Positions 23,263-34,866 of a DNA stretch of 64,000 nucleotides are shown here, in pieces; position 1 is the first letter of the stretch, and each line of letters starts with the position of its first letter. A program made the position numbers and the translations under genes. The stretch is from contig JAURVB010013945.1 in the NCBI GenBank assembly GCA_033002965.1, forward strand, positions 1 to 64,000, read 5' to 3'. The notes beneath the pieces are model-generated. The model did no database searches. It was not told the origin of the DNA and was given only the letters and a program-made list of their open reading frames with translations. Source of the DNA: Piper betle (taxonomy: Eukaryota > Streptophyta > Magnoliopsida > Piperales > Piperaceae).

Positions 23263-25270
23263 GTGTGTGTTGGGTGAAACAGTGGGGGTGCCTGGTATAT
23301 GGAAATTACCTTTGAAAAATAATAATATACAAGATTCTTCTGTTGAGATTTTTGTATATATGTATATATTTTTACATTACTTTTATAATGATTTTTGGTA
23401 CTCTTGCTTTTAAAATATTAGCCAAGATCTATGTTAGAGATGAATTCTGATTTTAGATAAAAACTACCCTTCAATATGGAGATAGATCATAATGATCTAA
23501 TTTTTTAAGTATTTTGTTCGATACATATCCCATTTTTACTCGGAATTTAATTTTTAACCGTATTTTCTTGCTAAGAGTAGACATACATGTATGGACCACA
23601 AAATTTAATGCATCCAGCGGTCATCCATTGGTCTGAATTGATACCACTCTCTCGCGTTCATGCCATTGAGCCACGGGCAGCCTTTCTTTTTCAAGCTTAG
23701 TTGGAGTAAGAAAATAATTATTCCAAATAGATAATGCTCAATCTGACAGTCCCTTGGACAGCCTTATCTAGGAAATACGTTTGATGTGCTTTGTTTGGTC
23801 CCCAAATTGTAGTGCCCCATGGTCAGAAATTGAGGCCAATTAGGAGGAATGATAATAAGAATACACATATATATATGAGGGGTAGTTGACAAACACATGG
23901 TGCAGAAACAGTTCCTACACCCATGACTCAGCAGGGCCATTTATTTATATGGACATCAGATTAGACCTATTTTGTAAAACCTGGACTTTTCATCCAATGG
24001 TTTTAGTTTAGGATTGGTCTAAACCCGGATCAAGTTGTTTGCCCAACCTTTTTTACGTCATGCATATGTATGATATGGTTTGTGCAAGCCACAACTTTAT
24101 TCTCCCCCGGTACTTGGCGCCGCCCAGTTAGACACTACGTAATATTGACTCTTATTTTTTGATTTATACATAACAAGTCTACTTAGGTTTATGATGGTGT
24201 TTCTCGCGAACCTAAATTACTTCTTGTGTGTTTGGAACTCCCTTCGGCCTATCGTAGCCCCTATAGGACATGTGGCACTGTTCTTCAGGTCGTCCCGACT
24301 ACTTTACAAGGAAAATCTTAAGTTTTATGGTTTTGGATCAGCCCATAACTTATTAGGTATGATACTCATATCTCTTTAGGTGTTGTACAATACCTATGAC
24401 ATCATTAAGTCATGCCTTTTTTCCATTTTCTTTAACACTCCCCTCTCCTTCTCCTTTTTGCTCATTTCCTTGTCTCCTCTGACCATCCTACCTCTCCTTG
24501 GTTACTCCTCTCCCTTTCATAGCCTCTTCCAGCTCCTTTCAAGTTCTCCAAACCTAGCCTAGGTCAAGGGTTATAGGTCTTAGGGTAGGAAGCCCCAAGA
24601 GACCTACTCTTGGTTCGTTAGAGGTAAGCCCTCCTCCCGTCCTTGCTTTTTGTGTGTGTTTCATGCTAGATCCGCCTAGGTTGTTGCATGTTTTGTATTT
24701 TAATATTATTTTTAATTTACAGAAGCTTGCGTTAACAGTAAATAGGGAGTGGTTTCATTATTTTTTCATGTGTAAATAAATTGCTAAATATTTTTGAAGT
24801 ATTGGTAGTCACTATTTTGCACAAATCTGGTAGAGAATTCATAAGTCATGTTTTAGAAACCAATTTTGCTTTCTGTTCACTTTGTTGCGTTCATGACATC
24901 AAGATCTACAACTTCTTTGTTCATCACTGTGTTGGATATGGCTTGTATGATGCAGTTAAGGTGCCAAACTTTGCGAAATGTGGTAGCTTTCAAGGTCCCT
25001 GTGACCTAGCCGCACATTTGCCCAATTTTTACACCTTAATGCATGTTGGTGATGATGTCAACCTTCTACATTATTGTTTATCTATTTGTGAAATTATTCA
25101 TGTAAACTTTTCACACAAATATAAGCACTTAACGGATTAGGTGAAACCCTAGGTCTCTAATTTGTTTAGGTGTGTGTGTTGGGTGAGTGTGTGGGTGTGG
25201 GGGTAAGGTGTATGTGTGGTATAGGGAAATTACCTTTGGAAAAAAAAAGAATAAACAAGAATCCTCACTA

Positions 25271-25306
<36 letters not shown>

Positions 25307-25581
25307 CATTTATAATAATTTTGTGTACTTAGGGGTGGCCATGGACGTCCGAATGTCTGTGTCCGACCGATATCCGAAGCATGTCCGACCAAATTTGACC
25401 GACCGTATTTGAGGGAATTAAAATAAACCAAACATGGACATTTTTTCTTCCGACCAAATGTCCGATATCTTATATTAATAAAATAATGCCTTTAACATTT
25501 TTAATGCTAATATTATATTTTATGAAAATTACATAACATAATATACAATAAAATTGATATTTAATGCCTAAAATAACAAAA
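23263..25581 (+). repeat. Module D, copy D2 (left arm of the central inverted repeat)
   Basis: Paired with D3 (41260-43889) in inverse orientation; the coordinate sum is about 66850-67090. Contains the TGTAGTGCCCC LTR-like start at 23808, a segment of about 150 bp absent from D1 (about 23849-24000), the conserved D frame (24781-25140), a (TA)n tract at 25275-25304, and a TAGGGGTGGCCATGGACG end at 25330. The last homologous base is near 25581, where copia sequence begins. Confidence 0.8.
24781..25140 (+). other. Conserved open frame in module D (unknown)
   Basis: About 119 codons, containing YNFFVHHCVGYGLYDAVKVP and KCGSFQGPCDLAAHLPNFYT. The same frame is open in D3 (41878-42273, -), partly in D1 (14884-15090), and in a diverged copy at 39978-40229 (-). 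Copies about 70% identical in DNA keep the frame without indels. It lies in what looks like an LTR, so noncoding origin is also plausible. No known domain. Confidence 0.25.
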
Positions 25582-26180
25582 AATGAGGGATCATAAAGCT
25601 GAAACTGGAGAGAAAGTTTACTATGTAGGTCTTTTGCGATAATCCCAGCATACATCAAGAGCAATCTCGATGTATTTGAAATCTTAATACAAAAGACTCA
25701 TTTCCAAGATCTTTCATTTTAAATTTCTTTGATAAAAATCTCTTAGTGTCATGGAAGAAACTTATACCATTACTGGAAAGCAATGCATCATCAACATATA
25801 AAACTAGAAAGATTTACTTACTGCCACAAAACTTATGGTATATACAATCATTAATCACATTCATCTCAAAATCGAATGAGAGAATTACTTGATGAATTTT
25901 GTGATACCATTGACGAGAAGCCCATAGATGGATTTCTTTAATTTTGAAAACCATATAAATTTTTTCATCAATGTCCCCATTTAGAAACACAATCTTTACA
26001 TCCATCTGATATAACTCAAGATCAAAATATGCAACTAATGCCATGATTATTCTGAAAGAGTTTTTCGATGAAACTGGAGAAAAAGTTTAATTATAATCAA
26101 TGCCTTCCTTTTGAGTACAGCCCTTCACAACAAGACGAGCCTTATATCTTTCTACATTACCTTTCGAATCCTTTTTTGTT
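25582..26180 (-). pseudogene. Ty1/copia reverse transcriptase fragment (minus-strand copia)
   Basis: Reading on the minus strand: an in-frame stop near 26082 in the start of RT, then ELYQMDVKIVFLNGDIDEKI (from 26044), then LYVDDALLSS at about 25782-25808, the catalytic Y-V-D-D. The frame is broken between these. It ends near 25610 after a GLSQKTYI-like motif where it joins module D, so the RT C terminus and RNase H are missing. Confidence 0.85.
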
Positions 26181-27530
26181 TTAAATAGCCATTAATAACC
26201 AATAGGATTATCACCTTCAAGCAATGGAATAATATTCCAAACATCATTATCTGTCAAGGACTTCATGTCTTCATTTATAGCATCAATCCAGTTTTGAGAA
26301 TTAGAACTCTTCATGGCCTAATGAAAGTTGATTGGATCATCTTCCATAATTCTAATATTATCCTCATGTTCTTGACTAAAAATGATATAATCATCTGAAA
26401 ATTGCATTTCTCCTTTCCCTTGTGGATATCCTCAAAGACATTTCCTCTTGAGTTTGTTGTTTTTCCTCTTCAGGTATAACTTAATGATTGTGATTAGGGA
26501 GAATTTCGACATTGTCTTATAATTCTGGTATTGTTTCTTGAACAATATCAGGAGTATGATCTTGATTATTGTCAAGAACAATCATGGGAATAGAAATAGA
26601 TTCTTCTTCAAAGACAAAGTCTCTAACTTTATTTCCCCCTCCAAACTCAACATCCTCAAAGAACTTGTCATTTATCATCTCAAAGAATGACCTTATTGTG
26701 GGATCATAAAGCTTATACCCTCTAGACCATTCAGAGTACCAAACAAAATAGCTGCTAACTATTCTTAAGTCCACTTTCCTTTTATTTGTCCTATAAGGCC
26801 GTGCCTTCACTTGACAACCCCAAATGCATAAATGCTTAGCACTGGGTTATTTTCCGGTCCACAATTCATAAGGGGTCTTAACTATTGCCTTTGTTAGTAC
26901 TCTATTAAGAAGATATGTTCTGGTCTTTAGTGCCTCACCCCAGAGTGAATCAGGTAAAGTAGTATGAGCAATCATACTTCTTACCATGTCTTTAATGTTC
27001 GATTTTGTCTTTCAGTAACACCATTCATGCTAGGAGTACTTAACATTGTGTACTGTGGGACAATTCTGCACTCTTCTAGGAATTTGGCAAATGGTCCTGG
27101 ACATTGTACACCGGATTCATCATATCTACCATAGTATTCACAACCACGATTACATTTGATAGCCTTAATAGTTTTGTCAAGTTGGTTCTCAACTTCAGCC
27201 TTATATGCCTTAAACATGTCCAAAGCTTGAGACTTCTCATGAATGAGATAATGGTAACCATAAAGAGAATAATCGTCTATGAATGTAATAAAATATTTTG
27301 GCAAATGGTCCTAGACATTGTACGCCTGATCCATCATATCGACCATAGTATTCACTACCACGATTAGATCTGATAGCCTAAATAGTTTTGTCAAGTTGGT
27401 TCTCAACTTCAGCCTTATATGCCTTAAACACGTCCAAAGCTTGAGATTTCGCATGCATGAGATAATGGTAACCATAACAAGAATAATCGTCTATGAACGT
27501 AATAAACTATTTTTGACCATTCCATGAAGC
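26181..27530 (-). pseudogene. Ty1/copia integrase region with a tandem duplication
   Basis: The minus strand encodes recognisable integrase: FITFIDDYSLYGYHYLIHEK (D of the core), AFAK-like linker, and the C-terminal SEWSRGYKLYDPTIRSFFE with EDVEFGGGNK (26517-26810). The core segment is duplicated in tandem: 27084-27297 and 27298-27511 (214-bp period, copies differing at several sites). The protein is broken by stops and frameshifts. Confidence 0.85.
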
Positions 27531-27665
27531 CGTAGGAAATGGCCTAAAATGCTTATGCCTGAGTAAAGCAGAATTCTCATTGGTTAATTTTATTTTTGTA
27601 CCACTTAAACCCACATGCAAAGTTTCCTTAAAAGATGCAATAGTATCAAGTAAGTATAGATTATC

Positions 27666-28140
27666 TTAAAAAGACATGAAACTTGTACCCACAATATTTG
27701 AATTTAGAAAGAGACTAAACTTATTATTTCTAAATGAACAAGAGTAACCAGAGTTGTCCAATATAGAAACAGAAACCAAATTCCGTCTAAATGATGGTAT
27801 TACATATGTCTCTTTCAAATCCAAATAATATCCTATCCTCAATAATAATCTACACATCTCTATTGCTTCAACTATACCTGAGTTGCCATTACCCACATAC
27901 ATGAATCTTTCAGTAACACTTTGCTTTCGGCAGTTCAGACAACCCTGCATTGACACACTTATGTGAGTAGTAGTACCAAAATCTAGCCACCAAGTGTGTA
28001 TTGGCACTGAAGCAAAATTAATCTTAGAATAAACAAATTAATGAGTTGGACCTATTTTTACACGCCAAGCGTGATACTTAGTGCAGTCCTTCTTCTTAAG
28101 TCTAAGTTTACCACAAAAGAAACATTAAAAAGCCTGATTT
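27666..28140 (-). pseudogene. Ty1/copia protease and zinc-knuckle region
   Basis: WWLDFGTTTHIS corresponds to the aspartic protease site; the catalytic D is kept but the usual D-S-G-A is D-F-G-T. Upstream on the same strand is a CFFCGKLRLKKKDCTKYHAW-like zinc knuckle. The zinc-knuckle DNA lies in a ~105-bp tandem duplication (about 28096-28305). Confidence 0.8.
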
Positions 28141-28305
28141 TCTTCTCATTTTTGCCTTCATGGGTACGAGCCAAGTGAGCACTTTAAGCCCATTCTCTTC
28201 ATAAGTCTAAGTTTACCACAAAAGAAACATTAAAAAGCCTGATTTTCTTCTCATTTTTGCCTTCATGGGTACGAGCCAAGTGAGCACTTTAAGCCCATTC
28301 TTGCT

Positions 28306-28960
28306 TCAACCTTTCTTCTTCTTGCACACAACAATAAATGAATTCATTAAGAGTTCATTTGTCCCGTTGGCAGTTATAACTGACCTTGAATTGACTGAAT
28401 TGTGCCAGAAGAAAAATTAAAAGAAAATGCACGAGCAAATCATCAGATAGCTCTAACCTTAGTGCTTTTAGTTTTGATTCAATATTTGACATTTCTAAGA
28501 TGTACTCTATTGTGCTTGTTTTACCTTTAAACTTTATTAAAATCAAGTTCGACAAAAGCGTACTTGTTTCAACCTTATCATTTTTATAAAACGCTTTTCA
28601 ATTTATGTAAGAAACTTAATGGCTGCAATAACCTTTACAGACACATCGCCCCTAAAGGTCTCTAAAATCCCATGCTTCATGATCATAAAACTCTTGCGAT
28701 TTAATCATTCCCACTTCTCAATGTCCCGTTTTTCTTCAATGGAACTTTTTTCCCTAAGAAAAGAAGGTTGTTCAGTCCTCAGCGAAAGGTCAAGATTCAT
28801 GCAGTCGAGAACGATTATGACGTTCTCTTTCCAATCCTTAAAATTATCTTTTAAGCATTGGAACTGAATTTATGTTAGTAGACATCCTATAAGCAGATTG
28901 ATTAACTGAATCCATAGAACAAAACAACATGCCATAATATGATTAATAATTCAAATAATG
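28306..28960 (-). pseudogene. Ty1/copia gag remnant
   Basis: The minus strand reads a gag N terminus (SVNQSAYRMSTNINSVP near 28920-28880) and later SQFKVSYNCQRDK and SNIESKLKALRLELSDDLLV, typical plant copia gag motifs. Multiple frameshifts. Confidence 0.8.
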
Positions 28961-29776
28961 GTTAATCTCATCAACAGATGCCTAGCACAACATTAATATT
29001 TAGTCTTTGGATAGAAATATTAATTTGTAAGTAGTACTCTTAGTGCAATAATCAAATATTGATAATAAATATTGTCAAATAATAAACTTTCTTTTGGGCC
29101 GATTTATTATTCACATGGAAGCTTGATAATTATCCCATAGTTATTATCACAAATGAATCTATATGTAGTAATCAAATATTGACAATAAATCCTGTAAAAT
29201 AATAAACCTTCCTTTAGGCCGATTTATTATTCACATGGAACCTTAATAAATTTTTCATATTTATTACCACAAATGAATATATAATTCTGTCAAATATTAA
29301 CCTTCCTTTGGGCCGATCAATATTCACATGAATTAAATACCCACAATCGTCTTAATATTAAAAATTAAATTAATTTCCACAAAAGATACTACTTTGGTAG
29401 CATATTGTAGTCCTTAATAAATTTTAAAATTTTAATCATAACTGAGCGGTAATTAGAATTTAATAATCCCTAATATCATAAACTAAAAAGGTTATAAAAG
29501 TATCTTTATTTAAAAATTTCTGAAATTATAATCTTTTGCAACTTTATTTTCCTCATTCAATATTTTACCAAAAGAGGACTTTAATTTTGGGAATAAATAT
29601 CCCAAAGACAATAATTAGTACTGAATTTTGGATAACTCCCAACGAGTTGAAGACCTTATTAATTTATTACTCTTAAAACCTAATATTATTTTTGGATTTC
29701 TTTTTTGAATCTTTAGATCTGGATGTGATATAAACTAGATAGTTCCAATCGATAATTAAACACAAATAAAACTAAT
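28961..29776 (-). mobile_element. Copia 5' untranslated region with imperfect tandem repeats
   Basis: Between gag and the primer site. It contains about 2.5 imperfect units of ~120 bp (29048-29340) sharing AATAAAC.TTC.TTT.GGCCGAT and TTATTCACATGGAA. No reading frame of note. Confidence 0.6.
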
Positions 29777-29798
29777 CAGTTCGCTCTGATGCCGCTTG
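29777..29798 (-). other. Copia primer-binding site (iMet type)
   Basis: The minus strand reads AACAAGCGGCATCAGAGCGAAC just after the LTR end. GGCATCAGAGC resembles the usual iMet site TGGTATCAGAGC with two changes. It fixes the orientation and the LTR 3' boundary. Confidence 0.65.
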
Positions 29799-30275
29799 TT
29801 AAAACTTTATAACTTATACTTAAAAACAAAACTTTATTATTCTTCATGTCAAATCATCAAGTAAATAAAATTGGATAGTGGAAGCGTACCAGAATCCATA
29901 AAAGCAAAATAATTCTTTTCCTCTTTTGGTTTTGATCTTCTAAATTCAATAATAGTTTTCAAAACCAAAGTTAATAGATAATGGGATACCAGAACGAAAA
30001 CTACTTATAAATTCAAGGACCATAACCTCATTATTTTAAGTCTCAGTTTCATAATTTCAATTTGACCCATCATAAAAGAGAATTAATGAAAATTGTATCT
30101 ACATATTAAATTCCTCTCCTTGATTTACGGTATTCACATGTTGAATTCGACACCTTTATTTATGGCCCATAAATACTTAACTTTAATAGATCAATTGAAT
30201 TTACGGCAACCTTAAATAAGAGCACATGATACAATTCCAGATTTATTTACATATTTATGTCCAACATCCAACAAC
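29799..30275 (-). mobile_element. Copia 5' LTR (single remaining LTR)
   Basis: On the minus strand it begins near TGTTGTTGGATGTTGGAC (about 30270) and ends ...TTTTAACA at about 29799. About 470 bp. The second LTR is gone because the element is truncated at 25610. Its outer edge interrupts a module-A fragment in the second exon of the small gene. Confidence 0.6.
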
Positions 30276-30284
30276 AAACACATA

Positions 30285-30952
30285 CATAAATAACAAGCTC
30301 CCTGAGGCAGCGTAAAAGGTGCAGATCTTGATCCTCTAGGGGGAGAGGATGATTTGTTATTTTCTGTTGGGCTTTAGTTTTTGGGGTCAATCCAAACGCA
30401 ATGGGGACCTCACTAATCACGAAGCAAAAGCAATTTTTGCAGCCGATAAGATTGCATTCTATACCCTTGAATGCTCCATGCTTTATCTCCCAAAATTTAG
30501 GCTAATAAGAAATTTAAGAAAAATACGAAAAATACAACCCATTAATATGAGCTTGATTATCAACAACACAAAAAATACAATACAAACTTTGTTCAACAGT
30601 AAATATTAATTAAACACAGAAACATCTATTTCTTTGTTAAAATAGTTAGGTCTATCATAAGTCATACCCTCAAATTATTTTAAAAGGTTGAGGTTATCTT
30701 CTCTGCCTATCCAAGCAGTTTGAGAATGCCATCTCTGACCGCCCAAACATCCGAAAAAAGGCGACCAAGATTAGCAGGCAAATCAATGCACGAGCCTTCA
30801 CCTTCATACCTATCAATAGTAGGGATCTTAATAACTCCACCTTTGAGTTCCTCAAACCCGGAGAAGAGTGGAGGTTTACGGGTAGTGCTGTGAAATGCAT
30901 GTATAAACTTGTGGCATAAAAGGGTACTGAAGGCGCATGCCTAAAAGCACTT
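30285..30952 (+). pseudogene. Module A fragment with both exons of the small gene, broken (minus strand gene)
   Basis: Minus strand: exon 1 from ATG 30807 (MKVKARALICLLILVAFF) loses its frame by a 1-base deletion at the TTTTTTCGG site and has a damaged donor. Exon 2 starts at 30335 (RIKICTFYAAS) and is cut off near 30290 by the copia LTR. Upstream of the ATG (30820-30952) lies the same LTR-derived sequence as in the LTR-exon fusion of A, which is then interrupted at 30953 by a gypsy LTR end. Confidence 0.7.
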
Positions 30953-32141
30953 TGTAACACCCAATTTTCAGTTCACCTAAGAACCGAATCAGAAATATTG
31001 CGATTGAGTCAAGTCATGTTTAATATTGTTGGTTAGTAAGACTTGATCGATAAAATAGATCGAAATAACCCTCTCGGTGTCATGAGAATAGAACACATTG
31101 TAAAATAAACATCCAAAAACACATCAAATATAAATAAATGCAAGAAAGTAAATACTGCACTGAGCTCAAATGTGTGTAGCGTTTAATTGTCCTCCCACCA
31201 AAGTAGACTCGGGATTTACAAAGCCTACATATAGTAAATGAAAAATATCAGTAATGAATGTTACTGGTCCGAAAAATAACTAATACAATCTAGCAAACGA
31301 GTATTTTATTAGCCACAAAAACTTATGAAACCTCAAGATAGCCTCACGCTAGGCTGTAGGCAAACATAGTTAAACAATTGCCGGCTCTCATGCTCGGCTC
31401 ATAATCATTGTCATACATACATACAGCACTTACGCCCTCACACCTTCCATATCACCCACCACGGTAATCGAGTGGCAAAAGGAACAGATAAGTTAAAGCC
31501 ACATATTCCGGAAATGCGTTGCATTACATACTACCATCATACATCGCACTACCTCATGGTTTGAAGGAGTACTAGTGCGATTTATACATATCTCCATACC
31601 TCTCACTCTCTTATTCATTAAATATATAATAATGCGCGTACTTATATAATAGGCTTAGGAAAGAGGCTTATATCATAAATTTCTAGAGCTTATATTCGAA
31701 AACCAATACCGGATCTCATCCTTATAGTTTTATTAAACATGTGTAGAAAACACAGTTAAATGGCCCGACATCAGAGGGATGCAATAAAACACCACCGATG
31801 TCGTCCTACGTGTAAAACACAATTAAATTCAACACTCAAGGAGTCAAGCAGAGAGGGTGAAAGTCCTACAGACCTGTGGTCCAAGCTCCAAACGTATTTG
31901 CACATCAACAGCGAGTTCGGACTCCGAAGCATACATCGGAACCCACTGCTAAGTAAAATAACAATGTCTCTATATAATGTATGCTCGTGGTGTGTGCTAT
32001 ATCATTAATACATCAAAACAAAGAAAACAATACTAACAAACCAATAACTAAACATGGGGCACACAAATCGAGACATAATAAAGAGAATAACTAATAACAA
32101 ATAATAAATAAATAAATACATACAATCATGAATAAATAGAT
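30953..32141 (-). mobile_element. Ty3/gypsy 3' LTR, inner part (split by a solo LTR)
   Basis: Starts on the plus strand TGTAACACCC, which is the 3' terminus of a minus-strand LTR. It continues, across the inserted solo LTR, into 34867-36694. It pairs as an inverted repeat with about 33720-34866 of the solo LTR. Confidence 0.8.
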
Positions 32142-34866
32142 TGTAAAACCCCATTTTTGGGTTAGGGTTTTACCCGATTTTACTTTTATCCACTTCGAGC
32201 AGTTTCGAATCGATTCGAGCAAGCTGGAGCTAAAACAATTTTATGAATATGAGTATGAGGCCCATATGGCTATATGAGCATGTTGTTGAGGTTGAGTGTA
32301 CCCAACATGCATATGATAATTTCAGTTATGATATAGTAGAGTATGAGTCATCAATGTGTACGTGAGGTATACATATAATTTTTTTATAAGTTAGTCAGGA
32401 ATTTAGGCCTAGATCTAGGCCAATGCAGTGTTTAGTATCCATTTGGGATTTTGTAGGTAATTCATTTTCATGCAACATAGGAATTTTGGATTACTGGATA
32501 TTGCCCCTATGGGCTCAGCTTATTCGAGTTCAGGATTCGAGGCCCATTTAGCCTTATTGCCCCGATTCCCTTCTATATAGTAATTTTTAGGACTCAAGTC
32601 AATTGTATCTTTCGTCGGTCTCGATTCGAGCTTTCCATCCATATGGTTATTGTATATACCTCTAGGTGGGCCCTACTACGCCAAGAGTTATTGGGCGCTC
32701 GATCGTGCCACGTTGGAAGATCTGGGCCATCCATTGAGCCTCATCTTCACCATGTTATACTTCTGGAGATCATTCATGATTTTGAAATTTTTCACTTAAT
32801 ATGTCGTCGCCGCTTCAGCTTGCCGCTGGAGAGTGTCTGCCTCACCCCCGGCCACCGGACCGGCACCCTCATGACCGCCTCGCGCCCGGCTTTCCAGTTG
32901 TCCCTCTCACAACCACCGACGCCGCCACAGTCGCCGCCGGTGAAGGAGTTTTGGAGTCGGTCTCGGCGGCGACCGGCAGGAGGGCGTTCGCCAGCACTGG
33001 AAAACCGCCCTTTGTAAGACCCATTTGCTTGATCGCAACTGCATCTGGCAGCCCGCGACCACATCGGCCTCGTCATGCCTGAACCCGTGTCGCCATTTCA
33101 AATCGATTTCGGTCGTTTTTCGATCGTTTTCGGTAATTCCACAACCCTTACATTAGTTTAGATGCATATTCACATTGTTTAGCATGATTGGATGTTATGA
33201 TGGTTTTCTTTATTTATTGTTTTATTTAATTATTCATTTTCTATTTATTTATTTGTATTTATATGTTTATCATATATGATGAATGTTAGATGATTACTTG
33301 TCATTATTAATATTATATTTATTTATTAATATTAGTCTAATTATGTTTATTACATTGTAAATTTATTTATTTATTTCTTTATATATTTATTTATTTATTT
33401 GCATGTTCGTGTGTAAGTTATTAGTTATTCATATTTAATTATACATCATTATATTGTATAATGATGATATTATTATTATTAATTATTAATTAAAATTAAA
33501 TATTTATTTATTTATTTATTCATTTATAGAATGATTATGTATTTATTTATTTAATTGCTTATATGATAACTAAAACGGGTATATATAATATTTACTCGTG
33601 TTTAGTCATTTACGTCTATAGTATATGATATTATTATTTCATGATTAGAGAGTTGATTGTTTTTATATATTCATTATCTATCTATTAATTCATGATTGTA
33701 TGTATTTATTTATTGATTAATTGTTATTAGTTATTTTCTTTATATGTCTCGATTTAAGTGTTGTGTGTTTAGCGATATGTTTATTTAGTGTAGTCCTTTT
33801 TTTAGGATGTATGGATGATATGTGTACACACCACGAGCATGCATCATATAGAGACATTAGTATTTTACTTAGCAGTGGGTTTCGATGTAGGCTTCGAAGT
33901 CCTAGCTCGCCGTAGAAGATAAGATACGCTTGGAGCTTGGACCACAGATCCGTAGGACTCTCTCCCTCTCTACTTGACTCTTTGAGTGTCGAGTTTTATC
34001 GTCTTTTATGCATAGTGCGGCATCGGCGGTATTTTAATGGATCCCTCTGATGTCGGGCCATTTAGTCGTGTTTTCTACGCATGTTTAATAAAACTACAAG
34101 GATGTAATCCTTTGTTGGTTTTCGAACTTAAGCTCCAGAAATTTATGATATAAGCCTACTTCCTAAGCCTCTTATATAAGTACGCAAAATTTTATGGATT
34201 TCACGAATAAGAGAATGAGCAGTATGGAGATATGTATGATCGCGCTAGTACTCCTTCAAACCATGAGGTAGTGTGGTGTATGATGGTACTGCGTAGTGCA
34301 ACGCATTACCAGAATATGTGGCACTAACTTAATTATTTCTTTTGCCACTCGAGTACCGTGGTGGGTGATATGGAAGGTGTGAGAGCGTAAGCGGTTAATG
34401 TATGTATGAATTTGATTATGAGTCATGCATGCGAGCCAACAATTGCTTAAGTAAGTTTGCTTACTGCCCAATGTGAGGCTATTTTGAAGTTTTACAAGTT
34501 TTCGTGGGTAATGGAATACCAATTTGCCCGATTGTATTAGTTATTTTTCGGACTAGTAACATTCGTTACTGACGTTTTTCATATAAAATACATAGGTTTT
34601 TGCAAATCCTAAGTCGACTTTGTTGGGAGGACAGATAAACGCTACACACACTTGAGCTCAGCACAGTATTTACTTTCTTGCATTTATTTATATTTGATGT
34701 GTTTTGATGTTTATTTGACAATGTGTTCCATTCTCATGACACCAAGAGGGTTATTTCGATCTATTTTATCGATCAAGTCTTACTGACCAATAATATTAAA
34801 CATGGCTCGACTCGATCATAACATTTCTTATCTGGTTCTTAGGTGAACCGAAATTGGGGTGTTACA
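32142..34866 (+). mobile_element. Ty3/gypsy solo LTR, complete, with 5-bp target duplication
   Basis: 2725 bp from TGTAAAACCCC to ...GGGGTGTTACA, flanked by the direct repeat TAGAT (32137-32141 and 34867-34871). No internal region, so it is a solo LTR left by recombination. It inserted, in opposite orientation, into another LTR of the same family. The middle is GC-rich (about 32800-33080), followed by a tract of TTTA/ATTT repeats (about 33200-33700). Frames on both strands in the GC-rich part are not genes. Confidence 0.9.

Noticed and set aside
28096..29340. Regular repeats resembling a CRISPR array
   Set aside because: Two-copy tandem duplications in a plant copia element, with no short repeats separated by unique spacers.
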